Shown here: piece by piece, positions 21,906 through 33,619 of the stretch
Numbering within the stretch: the stretch's first letter is position 1
Layout of the letters: each line of letters starts with the position of its first letter
Source: Arenicola marina
Lineage: Eukaryota; Annelida; Polychaeta; Arenicolidae
Direction: 5' to 3'
Length of the DNA: 64,000 bases
Assembly: GCA_964019135.1 (NCBI GenBank)
Contig: OZ025248.1
Location: 42,835,670-42,899,669 of the forward strand
The notes under the pieces: generated by a model
What the model was told of the DNA's origin: nothing
Databases searched by the model: none
Seen by the model: the letters and a program-made list of their open reading frames with translations, nothing else
Made by a program: the position numbers and the translations under genes

Positions 21906-22895
21906 TTCCGGTACTGACGTTGAATTGTTGAGGCTAACGGCTAAAAAATGTCGCCTGTTATAATGTTATTTCTGTCCTTTTATATGGTGATGTGCCTTGG
22001 CATGTTGTCTGTTGGCAATATATTTTTGGCTTCCTTTGTGGCATTACACAATGAAACACCCGACCAGCGTGTAAATTGTTAAAGGAAAAATCCAGCCTAC
22101 CCAAGTATCGATCCTCCAAATTACAGAACTTTCTGTCCTGTCTGTAGCTCACAATAAAATTTAGAAGTGACCGCTAGCCACGATTTCGCCGCTTACCCCA
22201 ACTGTGAAGAGTTCCCTCCGAGTTCCCTCCACTTCCAGTTCCAATGTAAGGCGGCGCCACATGAAGGGTCCCAATATACGTCACTTCCTCCGGCAAAATG
22301 GTGCGCTGCTCGACATTGATGGGGGCGGGTTGGATTATTTTTTGTTTCCTTGGCAGTCGGCTGACGCGAAGCGGTAATACTCGCCAAATTAATTAAACTT
22401 TCGGTGCAGATCGCGATTAAATTAGGTTGGACACCCGCTTTAACTTTTAGGCTTTCTCCATGACACAATGCAAAGAACTACCATTGGCCTCCTTGAGAAC
22501 TACCGTATATAATCGATTGAGCATCCATGCTCCAATCTACATTTTTCACGCATTTTTCTTTCGCGCTTTGGCGAATGAGTTAGATTTGGTTATTTGGTTG
22601 TTTTTTTTCGGCCAACGGAGAGAAAATGTAGACAACGGTAAAGACGATTCTCTCAAAATAAAAACATAAACCATGTTTTTCTTTCCCTTTTTAATTTTTT
22701 TATGACATGACATGACAAACGCAAATTGTTGTCGACCAGCTTTTGGTCGAACTCGCGAGAAGCGCCGGGGCATTTCATATGCTGGAGCACAACAAGGATC
22801 CGTGCATATTAGGACAACTACGGTACATTTGATGTGTTCTTGCAGAGAGAGTGGGAGTGTTTTTTTTGGGCGGCTCTCGCTTCGCATTCATGGTG
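21906..22895. other. intergenic, nothing recognised
   Basis: Contains T-rich runs near 22600 and 22690. The open frames are short and have no resemblance to known families. Confidence 0.4.
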
Positions 22896-24719
22896 TCAAT
22901 CAAAGGCGGCCGTGATCTCAAATCTTTCCGAAGTTTTACCTTCTGTGGAGAATAAAAGAATACATTACCTACATAGGCGTTATCAATATTAGAACACAGA
23001 ACTCACGGCAACCTTAGTCCTAGGGGCATTTCGTGCGACGTATTTATTAGGGTAAGAATATATTTTGTAGAATTATTTTTTACTAGACACGCATGGGAAA
23101 TATATTTGAAAATAACTCCAGTTATTATAACGAATTGAGGTTGACTACAGAAGCCGACTTCTATACACTCGATTCAAATCAACCATTTGCTCAGGTGGGA
23201 TTTGAACCAGGCGCTACACACCGACAGCTTCGATTGACCTATTAGATCACACTCGCCAAGAGCGCGCTACCTACTGGCCACGCGGTCACCCCTCCCACAT
23301 TAAAAAAGTGTGGGTGGTGGTGGGGAGGGGGTGACCTTGCAGTGATATATCCTCGTTATACTGGGCCAAGGGTTGGGCACTATGCAGTGAATTATCAAGC
23401 CTCACCGGTTAGAAACGTGCAGAGCGTCGCCCCTCCGCAGTAGAGGAGGGTAGTGGTGTAGCTCGTGTTCTCGTAGGGACAACATTTTATACTCCCCGAT
23501 ACCACGAACCATCCCTGGTCAGTTTCACACGAAGTATAGTTTTCGTACACCGTAAAGTACCTCTCCGCGGAAAAGTCCCTGAAAGTACCAGGCGTTAAAA
23601 TTCATTAAGCCAGTTGAATGAAACTAGAGATATACATGCTCGTTCTTTAACAACGTGTCCAGGCAGCTGAATCCAAATTTTGAATTATGCACGAACGGAA
23701 AAGCCAAACCATTCTGCCGAAAATTTATACTCAAGTTACGCTTAAAACGTTGAGAATAATTACCAGAACATTTTTGTATGCGGAACTAGGCAACGCATAT
23801 AGGGATACATAGCCTATGTTATAAAAACTGAAGAGAATCTTACGCATCAACGCCGAATTTGTAGCAGGATGCGGCAGCAATGTCGGTGAAGGACGAATCT
23901 ATGACCTTGGCCTGGGAGAACCAGCTGTTGCGGTCCGAACCACGTGCGTCGAAGGTTACATACATGACCTCTATCTCGTCTTTGAGCATCGATACTCGAA
24001 GCTGCAAATTCATCAATTGCAAGATACAATTTGTGTTATACATTTGTATCATATATAATAAATGAAAGCCTGATGTTTCCCCATTCGGCATACTTAATTG
24101 TCAGCTGGAGCCTGCACATCGTCCCTAAATCTGCATACATCTACAATAAAGCAGTGAACTACACACGAAACTGCGACTTAGAGCACAGAGCTTCGAACAG
24201 CTGTTCCACTCTCAAGCTCAACATACTTTCACTACCTTATTTACCATTCAATCTGAAGCAAGTGTTACAATTAGTACATGTCAAACGTGAATGCTAATCT
24301 GTCATTGCAGCCTGCTTTGAAGAATGTTTTTTAATGGGTGCTACTATCCCGGTAACCAACATTGTTGGCATAATTACGGCTAGATCTATTCATCTTACAT
24401 GACAAGCTGTGGCGACCTATGCCAGGCGACGTTTATTGAATGACGTTACGACAAAGTTGGGATGTGGGGTTGGGGTGGGGGGGGGGCTTTTTCTCTGTGA
24501 GTCCATTTGTGGCATTTCAAATCTCGTTGTGGGCCTCGCTGGAATGGCAATACACACTTTTGTGATCCTTTTCCAGATGCTTTCGACGGACACGAGGTTT
24601 GACTTGTAGTAGCCGTTCTGTGGCCCGCCCGTTGCAGCATCATCTGTCCACAGTTGGTAGACGTCACTCGGGCTGTCACCGGTCAGGCGGAAGGCTAGCA
24701 GCCAGGTCGATGCCGGTAG
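22896..24719 (-). CDS. secreted-type protein with WLL-F-R / GSD-x-x-WF domain, 3' part (4 exons)
   Basis: Exons on the minus strand: 24719-24558, 24001-23844, 23578-23406 and 22942-22896 (stop). Junction phases agree (0, 2, 1), with acceptors GGCAG, TGCAG, TTCAG and CACAG and donors GTGTGT, GTAAGA and GTGAGG. Exon products begin LPASTWLLAFRLTGDSPSDV, LRVSMLKDEIEVMYVTFDAR, DFSAERYFTVYENYTSCETD and EGKTSERFEITAAFD. The sequence of motifs (WLL.FR, YY..NLV, V.F.A.GSD...WFS, W-dominated Cys-containing C-terminus) matches a domain I recall in many amphioxus secreted proteins and in cnidarian 'uncharacterized skeletal organic matrix protein 5'-type sequences. Without the last intron the frame would stop at 23397-23395. 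The 5' end is incomplete; a candidate first exon is listed at 26840-27061. Function unknown. Confidence 0.6.
23195..23312 (-). mobile_element. tRNA-like SINE head
   Basis: On the minus strand: GGTGACCGCGTGGCCAGTAG, then GGTAGCGCGC (A-box-like) and CTGGTTCAAATCCCACC (B-box). The spacing between boxes is too long for a normal tRNA without an intron. It lies in the proposed last intron of the secreted-type gene. Confidence 0.5.
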
Positions 24720-25647
24720 CTGCCAAATAGAGACACAGAATAATGGCAACAACAACTAATGACACCAAATCTGCTCACGTAAATCATGTATGTAAACCCA
24801 TAGTGCGCAATAAACAAAGCTAAGCGGCCAATAAATGAAATTGCGTGCAGAGCGCCTGGACGTTGGAGGTTCAAACCCGACTTTTTCAATTTTTAAGCTA
24901 TCGCCTTCCAACATTTACCACAGACTGGGTCATAAAATAATTACCTTATGTTTAAAATTGTACTAAAATCGGACTAGTGGTCATCACGTAACGGGTCATT
25001 TCAATTTAAAATTAACGAAATTCACGGTGCCCTCAATATTGACCGTACAAACTTGCAAATGGTATAGGACCCTGAGGAATTGTATCGCCCTTCAGGGAAA
25101 AATATGGCTAAAATTCGCCGTGTTAACACTTTTGCGTAAATCGACTAAAATACCATTGCAATAGTAAACTATACGGCGTTTCTGTTCGCCTAACGCGACC
25201 CCCCTCTCGCCGCCCCCACCTCGGCCTTCTCCATGCCCGCCAATACACACAGGCATTTTGCCTTTGATGCGCTTCACTGGCACACACTCCTGCCCTTATC
25301 AACACCCACCCCCTACCTTACACCCCAATCTTACACCCCTACCCTGTGTATTGCTCACCGGGCCGCTGCCGTTCTGCTGCTTGCTGCATGGTGCTCTTAA
25401 CGTGAACCGAGAGCCGACTTCCTCCCCCCCCACCCCCCGCCCACCCCGCGGGCCCCAACTGAGGTCGAGGTGACAGCGATTGCATCAGCATAAACAGCTA
25501 CGAAACGCTGTAATTCCCTTAATAATCGGCCCAGAAGGTCCCGGTTTGATTTATAATGTGCAGCGAGACGACCCCCATGCATCAGTCATGCGTCACCAGA
25601 CTTCCATTTGAGTCATAAACTCTCAGCTGCCAGGGTGATGTGCCTTG

Positions 25648-25811
25648 TTGTATTGTACATTAGGCCACTCCTTGGCCATCCAGCTTTATTGTAATGTACA
25701 TTAAGCCACTCTATGTCCACCCAGCTTTATTGTAATGTACATTAGGTCACTCCATGGCCACCCAGCTTCATTGTAATGTACATTAAGCCATTTTATGAAC
25801 ATCCAGCGGAT
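25648..25811. repeat. 41-bp tandem repeat, 4 copies
   Basis: TTGTAATGTACATTA starts at 25648 (TTGTATTG variant), 25689, 25730 and 25771, exactly 41 bp apart, each followed by a diverged CACTCC..GGCCA.CCAGCTT. Confidence 0.95.
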
Positions 25812-25917
25812 GTAATTAAGTCTATGATCACCCAGCTGTATTGGGATGCCTTATGTTGGTTGATTTGAATATAAAATTATATGAATAAAGAATTCACTAA
25901 TAAACAGCGACAAAGAG

Positions 25918-26345
25918 CTTATACCAGCTTTGCACAGCAGTTTGTAAATGATCATTGATGGCTTTTCGCCCGGTTTAATAACTTGATAAAACATTGTTGT
26001 CTGTTGGTCTCATCATACTCAAATCGGACGCCAGTTTGCAATTTAGTGCCACTAGCACTAAAAGTGGCATGAGCCAGTAGTTGTATGCCATAACAAGTCA
26101 TTCTATATCCCGGTTGCGGTCGAAACACCCATAGCGCAAGCTAATGAGATTCGGTCCCTTGCATGGACTATGGTTCTAAGGTAGCAGGAAGAAAAAAAAG
26201 CCTTAAACATGACTGGTGGAGAGACAACGTTTGGTTTTGTTTTGACCGTTACCTTAAAATTGCAACTGGGAGTAATTCATACCATATATATGCCCTCTCA
26301 TTACGCACAGAACTCTCCAATAAAGCTTGCTTGGCTTCATGTTTT
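25918..26345 (+). repeat. dispersed repeat, copy A
   Basis: From ATACCAGCTTTGCACAGCAG to AATAAAGCTTGCTTGGCTT, matching 27620-27957 in the same orientation. Shared blocks include GGTCGAAACACCCATAGC, CCTTGCATGGACT and GACCGTTACCTTAAAATTGC. Differences are scattered substitutions and indels. Confidence 0.85.
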
Positions 26346-26839
26346 CCCTTTTGACGTAAAATTCTTTTAAAAAGTGATATGATATACATTTATTTAATAG
26401 AAGATGCAGGGCTCATATAGTAATTTACGGTAACTGATTTTCCTTCATAACAGCGTCATAGGTCATAAAAAATTGGTTGGGATGATGGATTGTTTTTTCC
26501 AATTGCCGAAAGCTTTGCTATCTCTACTGTGACCCTACTATGCATCTTCCTTCTATAACCCAAGTATCCTTGAAATATCACCTTTCGATTTTTTTAAGTA
26601 AATGGCAAAAACAAAAATCGTCCGAAGTCGCCAGCGCCATTAACATATCACCACTGTGCGCTTGTGATTGATTATATGTAATATCAGCTGAATTATGATA
26701 TCTGAAATGGTTTTTGCGCATAAGAATAGTGACTCACGACTCGTGTGTACAACACTTGGTCTCCGGGCTCCGGATCTTGCAAGGAGAGAGAAGCGGGAAA
26801 CCAGAATCAAATGCCGCTTGCTGCCTCGTACTTCACGGT

Positions 26840-27061
26840 GTTACACAGGTGGTTGTACGCGCAATAACTGCCACAAGCAAAGCGCGACCGCTGCTGGGAA
26901 GCTCCACCCTGCCCCAGGTAACTGTGGAGGGCCGACAGAGTGCGTCTCGTCCAAGACGACGTTTGGACCTCTGCGGGGTCGTTCATGGTGGTTCTGCCGA
27001 TTCTAGCGGCCACCAGGCAAAGGCAGAGGGTGGTAAAATGTAACTTGTAGAAATGGAGCAT
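26840..27061 (-). CDS. candidate signal-peptide exon with Cys motif (partial)
   Basis: From an ATG at 27061-27059 the frame begins MLHFYKLHFTTLCLCLVAAR, a plausible signal peptide, and continues to a Cys cluster FACGSYCAYNHLCNTVKYE that resembles the end of a PAN/apple-like domain. It then meets a stop after KYEAASGI, so a donor near 26840 would be needed. It has the right strand and position to be the first exon of the secreted-type gene at 22896-24719, but no connecting exon was found between. Exact end uncertain. Confidence 0.3.
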
Positions 27062-27619
27062 AGTTTTATTTTTCTTGCCTGCGTGTATAGTAGGGACCTT
27101 CGATCCTAAGGTTACATACATCCAGTGCACCGGATCGTCCGAATGTCCTCAGTAGTTTCTCTCGCAGTTGCCACATGCCATGTTCAAAACGACACATTCA
27201 TCGAACACAATATGAAAGTATTTCCTCCACTCCTCGCCGTGCTGCAATCATAGAACGCTCACTTCTTCCTGGATAGACTTCTCAGATCGATAACCTGCGC
27301 CAAGCCCGCCTCCAGACAATAAGGCATGGTGGCGTATGGGGATCAAGTATTAATGTCTTTGCTGTTCCTCGTCAAGAAACAAAGATTATTGTATCCGTAA
27401 ACCTCCCACTACAGTCCCCACCGAGCGTTTTATATTTTATTTGTTTACCTTCAAACCTATAGCTAAAAAGTGTCCCTTCGTTCAAACATTATCAATATGG
27501 ATGGATGTCTCCCTAGCGCCGTTAGCTCAGGTATAGGCAGACTGCGTTACATGTATAGACCCAGAGGCCATTCCACGGGAGGTTAGGGGAGTTATAACCC
27601 GCCCCCCCCCCCGCCAACA

Positions 27620-27957
27620 GCTCATACCAGCTTTGTAAAGCAGTGTGTAAAATGTGATTGTGGGGGCAAAAGGAAGTGCCAATGAGCGACAGAATGAGCC
27701 AGTGGTTAGTGTATCACAAGTCATTCTAATCCCGGTTACGATCGAAACACCCATAGCCAAAGTTAATGAGATTCGACCCCTTGCATGGACTCTGGTTCTA
27801 AGACCGCAGGAAGAAAAAACAAAGCCCTAAATAGACAAGAAAACAACAATTGGTTCTGTTATGACCGTTACCTTAAAATTGCAACTGGGAGCAATTCATA
27901 CCATATGTGTGCCCGCTCATTAAGCACACAACTCCAATAAAGCTTGCTTGGCTTTAT
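27620..27957 (+). repeat. dispersed repeat, copy B
   Basis: Second copy of the repeat at 25918-26345, same strand, about 1.7 kb away. Ends at CAATAAAGCTTGCTTGGCTT. Confidence 0.85.
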
Positions 27958-28111
27958 AACAGCCGTGAGATAACATGTCTCAACACGACATTTATCACCG
28001 TGCGCAACCTCAAACATGGCGGCGGCGGTGGATCCAGCCCCCCCCCCACCCCACCCCAACTTTTTTTTTAGCAATCATGTCCTGGTTCAATGCAAACGAA
28101 GCACAATGTTA

Positions 28112-28481
28112 GGTCAACCTGACCTTAATTCGTGCCATCCTAGCAAACAAATACACTTTTTAACGTTTTAAGATGGTTTTAATTACGTCATAACCATTTT
28201 AGAAGCGTCCTGGGATGACCTTATGTTTCATATCTCAAGATGTTCGTCCACCTGCTGAACTATAATGGCGCCACATGGCGGGCGAACAGGAGGTACGGTC
28301 AACCTGACCTTAATTCGTGCCATCCTAGCAAACAAATAATTTTTTTAACGTTTTAAGATGGTTTTAATTACGTTATAACCATTTTAGAAGCGTCCTGGGA
28401 TGACCTTATGTTTCATATCTCAAGATGTTCGCCCACCTGCTGAACCATAATGGCGCCACATGGAGGGCGAAAAGGAGGTAC
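28112..28481. repeat. 185-bp direct tandem duplication
   Basis: GGTCAACCTGACCTTAATTC begins at 28112 and at 28297. The two copies stay collinear through GAAGCGTCCTGGGATGACC, AATGGCGCCACATGG and GGAGGTAC. Only a few substitutions and one small deletion separate them. Confidence 0.95.
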
Positions 28482-28789
28482 GCTTTGATGTTAGGTTTAG
28501 TTGCCAGCCAAGCGTGAAGCAGAATTGCCGCAGCATACAAAGGCCTTCCCAGCAATTTCAAGGCAGGTTCGAGAAGAGGCCTAATGGGCGCATGTGGGAA
28601 TTTGACAAGGGGGGGGGGGGGTGCGACCGGGAGGGGGGGTGTATCTACAAAATGGCACTTTACGATGCATTTCATCAGAAAACCCGGTCCCAATGCTTAA
28701 GTTCCCCTCCGACACCTAGATCGTTCCAGAAACTGACCAAATATTTTGACAAGATTTTTGCAATGCATCTTATGTTTGAAATGGTTTGA

Positions 28790-28930
28790 GGACAATTCCC
28801 CCCGGTGAGTACCCCCTCCAGACAATTCCGCCTCGGACAATTCCCCCCGACAATTCTGACTAGGAAAATTTCTCCCAAGGACAATCTCCTAATTTTCTCC
28901 GAGACACTTCCTCCCCAGAACAATTCCATG
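28790..28930. repeat. degenerate GACAATTCC repeat
   Basis: GACAATTCC-type phrases followed by C-runs recur irregularly every 20-30 bp (28790, 28820, 28838, 28848, 28918). Low sequence complexity; open frames here are not credible. Confidence 0.6.
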
Positions 28931-29261
28931 CACCTCCTGGACACCTCCCACATCAGGACACCCGCCCCACTCTCCAAACGCTTAAATTACAAGCCATGCA
29001 CCTGACCAGCCTTAGGCGGATGGGTACTGACATTACACATTTGTGTCGATTTGTCTAGATTAAACTTTGGAACCGCATGGCCCGGACGTATTAGAAAGGC
29101 CCAAAGTATGACCATATATACGAGCACAAGCAACTATCGCGGCAATGAAGTGTGTTTGTGTGTTGTGGGGGGGGGGGGGGGGGGTTAGATCATGAAAAAT
29201 GTCGGGAACTTTGGGTCCGAAGCCAAGTTTGGGATATGAAAAAATCAATAAAACATTGACA

Positions 29262-29345
29262 ATTCTCCATTTGACCTCCTTTGATGTAAAATCTTCCATT
29301 TTTTTACCTCCTTTGATGTGAAATCTTCCATTTGACCTCCTTTGA
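29262..29345. repeat. short tandem repeat (TTTGACCTCCTTTGATG)
   Basis: CCTCCTTTGATGT(A/G)AAATCTTCCATTT is repeated two to three times, with the last copy truncated. Confidence 0.75.
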
Positions 29346-29465
29346 ATCAGGTTTGATTAACAGGTCAGTCACAATAACAAGATTATGAGCTGTAACGATG
29401 TGTCTGAATTTGGGCGATAGTTACATAAAGGCGGGCTAGGTTAAAAAAACTTTACTGTTGTCTCA

Positions 29466-29534
29466 TGGGGTAAAACGCCCACTTCAGTTTAGGGCAAAAC
29501 GCCTACCAGATGATTGGGTAGGCGTTTTACCCCA
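29466..29534. repeat. hairpin with GGGGTAAAACGCC termini
   Basis: TGGGGTAAAACGCC and GGCGTTTTACCCCA are inverted 69 bp apart end to end, with an internal GGGCAAAACGCCTACC. An inverted, slightly diverged terminus GGCGTTTTGCCCCA lies at 31059-31072. The hairpin may therefore be the left end of a ~1.6-kb TIR element; the interior has no coding capacity. Confidence 0.6.
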
Positions 29535-31058
29535 CTATCAATTTCTCACTAAGAATATATTTCTTTTTAACTCCTAAAACGAAAACCTACTTTATTAATG
29601 TTTATTATAATAGAACATAATAGAAATGCTTAAAGCTGCTCATACATCTGTTTTGCACCTATATCATGACTTTAAAAACATACCTGACATATTGTAAACA
29701 TTAGCTCTTGAAGATATATTTGCATCTTTGTCGTCAAGTTATAGGACAAAATATGGCTACAATGCCCAACTTTTGATGACGTAGTACACGAGAAAGCCAT
29801 TCTGGCCAAGAGTCCTAACAGCATGCCCTGTTATTTATTTCATATTACATATTTGTGTTTATGCATTAATTACCTAAATACATCATGCCATTCAATTGCT
29901 GCATGAGTAACTTTAAAGCGTGTCAAACACACGTCATCCGTTTGACAAGCGTCTTTCAGTGGAGCCAGTAGTCATGTCCATGTGTGCTGAGCCTAGCCAA
30001 ACTGATATTCAATCTGTTGCAGATGAACAATCGATTAAATGTGATTTGGATGCTAGGACGCCATATGGTTCGCGACATCATTAGGTCTGCATGTCCCATG
30101 CCAAAATTGTCCCATCCTCGGCTCAGAAAACGGAAGGCATAATCGGCGCTGCTACTAATTAGTAGTCGAGGAAGACTTGACTTGAAGAGAGTCAGTTGCC
30201 GATAGCAAATTGGGGAAAAGTGGCTACAACGTCAGTAATACCGAAAGTGGGCGGATGAGAAATGCTCTCCTGGATATCCGTATTTTGTCCAATTGAGAAT
30301 CGTATGATCATCTAGTTTTGCTTTAGTGCACCATTAGTTAAGGAGTCAATATATCAGTGACGTCACGAATAGTAAGGTACTTAGGCCCTATCAATCGCGA
30401 TAGGTCGCCATGGGTTTTTCCTAGAAGTTTTGATATTCTTGGCGTGAATGTTAAGTGCTCGACGTATTAGGTAACCAGTATATGTGTAGGCAATTTCACA
30501 AAGTGTTAATTACGAAATGTTACAGACGAGTTTCCCGGGTTGCGTTTATTAACACGTTCATTTAAGTAATATAATAAACTTGCCATTCCGTATTATTTCC
30601 GTATTATTCCGTATTTCCCGTTTTATTCATTTTTCTCGGAAGACCTCTTCGGCTTCTAATCGTGCCTGTCCAGTATGCCCTATATATGACACGCAATTTA
30701 GAAAATTGCGGTATTTTTTGTCAAGTATTTCTCACTATTACCATATATAGCTTACTATTTGCGCACTTTAACTGTTGATATCATTAACAGGCTAATTATG
30801 TAAACCACAAGTCTCACGCTCTCACTTGCCATAGTTATGGTTTGGAATAGTTTGCGAGCATATAAATAAGTAAAGGGGCGAAACGCCAATTTGTCCCAAA
30901 ATGAAATTTTATCTTTTCGTTACTCACGCCTAACGGTTATTATTCACATAGAAATTGATGTATCATTAACGTAGAACCATGTGTGATTAAGGTTTCTGAC
31001 GTAATCTAGATTTGCTTCCATCGTACTGAAAAAAATATGGCTTATTATGCTTAAGGTA
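29535..31058. other. non-genic, possible interior of a TIR element
   Basis: AT-rich, without supported exons. GGGGCGAAACGCCA near 30876 is another related terminus-like phrase. Confidence 0.35.
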
Positions 31059-31148
31059 GGCGTTTTGCCCCACTCTACCCTACGACACTATTTATCATTG
31101 CTACGTATAAAAAGTATATAAAAGCAGTCTCTAATGGGCGGCGGCGAC

Positions 31149-31487
31149 CTCCGAGACGTCGGCCTGGGGGACGTTGGCGGTCTGCATGATGTCGGCCTGG
31201 GGGACGTTGGGGACCTGCATGATGTCGGCCTGAGGGACGTTGGCGACCTGCATGATGTCGGCCTGGGTGACGTTGACGGTCTGCATGATGTCGGCCTGAG
31301 GGACGTTGGCGGCCTGCATGATGTCGGCCTGGGGGACGTTGGCGGCCTGCATGATGTCGGCCTGAGGGACGTTGGCGGTCTGCATGATGTCGGCCTGGGG
31401 GACGTTGGCGGTCTGCATGATGTCGGCCTGAGGGACGTTGGCGACCTATTGGGCGCCCTGGGGGACGTTGGCGACCTACGCAGTCGT
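31149..31487. repeat. 33-bp minisatellite, about 10 copies
   Basis: CTGCATGATGTCGGCCTG starts at 31182 and recurs every 33 bp to 31413 (eight exact-period copies) with degenerate units at both ends. As 33 bp is eleven codons, several frames stay open (for example an ADIMQTANVPQ-type repeat on the minus strand and a GDVGGLHDVGL-type repeat on the plus strand). There are no splice sites or family matches, so it is not called a gene. Confidence 0.95.
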
Positions 31488-31572
31488 CGTTACTCGCTAA
31501 CATAAACGGCCCGGTACTGTGCCAATACGCCGGTATTGACCCAATATCAGTTGGGTGCAGTTCTACTAGCAT

Positions 31573-33600
31573 ATTATATCACTTCAAATGATTCCACAAA
31601 CAATGAAATATAAAAAAATATTAGTGAGTCCCCATTAACATTTGGGGCTAGCACCAATCTGGCTTGTACCTATATAGAAATCACGTACCGTGGAATTCTT
31701 GTGATTTGTTCATGTTTAATTCTTGCATGCAAAATTAACGTGGAATACCCGTGGAATATGTCGGTGGTGCCGAGTAAATCACGTGGAGGTGTGCACACCG
31801 GGAGTGGCTCGGATGATCGGCAAAGGCAAAAACTGCACATGACAAGTAAACCCAACTTAATCACTGTATGCAAACCATCATACATTAAAGCACTAATATA
31901 GAAAATTGCCATGTTTTCATGCCTAGGGTAATTTGACGCCCCCCCCCCCCACCTGCCTTGCCAGTTAAATGTGTCCGTTCGCCACTTTAAAATGTCCTTT
32001 TGGGACAGGGTTTAATTGAGAACTATGCCAAATTGGTTCAAGGCCGTGGCCAGTGAGGCAAGTGCCGCTGATGAGTTCGCCAGATGGCGTGCAGATTATC
32101 TTTCATTCGCCAGATGGCGCTACAGGTGATCGCTTATTTCAAGCAAGTGGGCCTCTTGTTGACCCGGTGGGGGGGGGGGGGGGGAACTTAATACATTGCT
32201 GCGGCTGTGGGGCGGGCGTTCCGCGGTATTGCCCCCTTTTTTCACCGCCAAAGTCCGCTCGGTCGGGGCGTTTCACGGCCAAGATCCGCTCGCAAGGGGC
32301 ATTTGTTTTCTAGCGCCAAACCCGCTCTCTCTATGAACGCACATTTTCGACCCCCCCCCCCCCCCCGGGTCGCAAGTTTTCAAATATCCGCTCTATAGGG
32401 GTATCTTTTTCACCACAAATGTCCGCTTCCTCAGGCATCAATTTAAGGGGCACCCGAGAACCCCCCCCCCCCCCCCCTCCACCAGATTTTTTTACTAACT
32501 TCGCTGACGGAATTACGACGTCGTATCGACGTCGAGCTGTGATGGTCGAAATTGCGTCATGAAAGTGATGTCGTTTTTATATCGCGATTGCATGCGTCGT
32601 CCGACGTCGCGACTGACCAAGTTGCGACCCAAAAACGACAAAATTTCAACTAGCAATGCCTGCTGGGATATGCCCCTTCCCTTATGATTCGGCCATCTAT
32701 AGCGAATAACGTAAGCATATCACACGCCACCCATAGCGAATGCAAGACGGAAAAAAAACGAGGGATGGGGGGGAATTCAGTTAATTGCTATATATGACAG
32801 CTGACAGTCTTTATATATGCGACTCTTTCCAGGAATCTGCTGCTCACCGATACATTATTTATCCGATACCACATTTATCTGAAAACAAACGGTCTTAATT
32901 GACTTCTAAATCACGTGCTTTACATCTGATAAATATATGTTCTTAAAACGAAAGTTCCAGACAGATATTTATGGTAACATTAATTACCGGTCTGGAATTA
33001 ATTATCGGGGCGGTTCAGTGTCGATATTTCTAAATTCTGAGTGAGTTCTCGTTCCCCAAAAAAAATCTATGTCGATGTCGCATTTTCAGATCTGTAGAGT
33101 CGGAATCTAGGGGTCAATGTCGATTATATGTCGATTTTCTAAATATACATGTGTCGCGTTCCAGGCCCCTAACATTGTTTTTGCCGCGTGATACAGCTTC
33201 GGTTGTAAACCGGTGTTTAGTAGCCTGCGGAGTGCAACCTTGACCTTCATCGCGGGGAAGGTGATCGGAGATTTGGTCATGTTTGGGTTGACAAGATTGA
33301 CGCCTCTTGTCAGAACAACAGTACACAGGGTGGCACGGCGACACGCCCATCACCCACCGTAAGATGTTTAAGATCTCTTACTTAAGCAGTGTTTATTAGT
33401 AAAACTTAGCGTGGCGGGTAATTCTAGTGCCGCCCGGCGTAAACACCGTTCTCTCTGACCGCATCCCTATTATCGCTCGACAACTCCTCAACTGAGGCTC
33501 AATCATATCATCATCATATGCTGATATTGGCGCAAGTGCCCCCAGGCAAGCCCGCTTCTCTAGGGTCACAACTGTGTCAATGCTAAATTCTTTAAACACG
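31573..33600. other. non-genic; poly-G/C tracts and degenerate CCGCTC repeat
   Basis: Long homopolymers of G or C at about 32167-32183, 32350-32366 and 32461-32477. Between about 32230 and 32430 phrases like CGCCAAAGTCCGCTCGGTCG, GGCCAAGATCCGCTCGC, GCGCCAAACCCGCTC and AATATCCGCTCTATAGGG form a diverged tandem of roughly 40 bp. CGCCAGATGGCG occurs twice near 32070-32120. No gene was supported. Confidence 0.5.
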
Positions 33601-33619
33601 GGTTGGGAATCTGTGGATT

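Noticed and set aside
25397..25582. Additional exon for the secreted-type gene (RLLRELQRFVAVYADAIA frame)
   Set aside because: No convincing donor and no recognised motif; not included.
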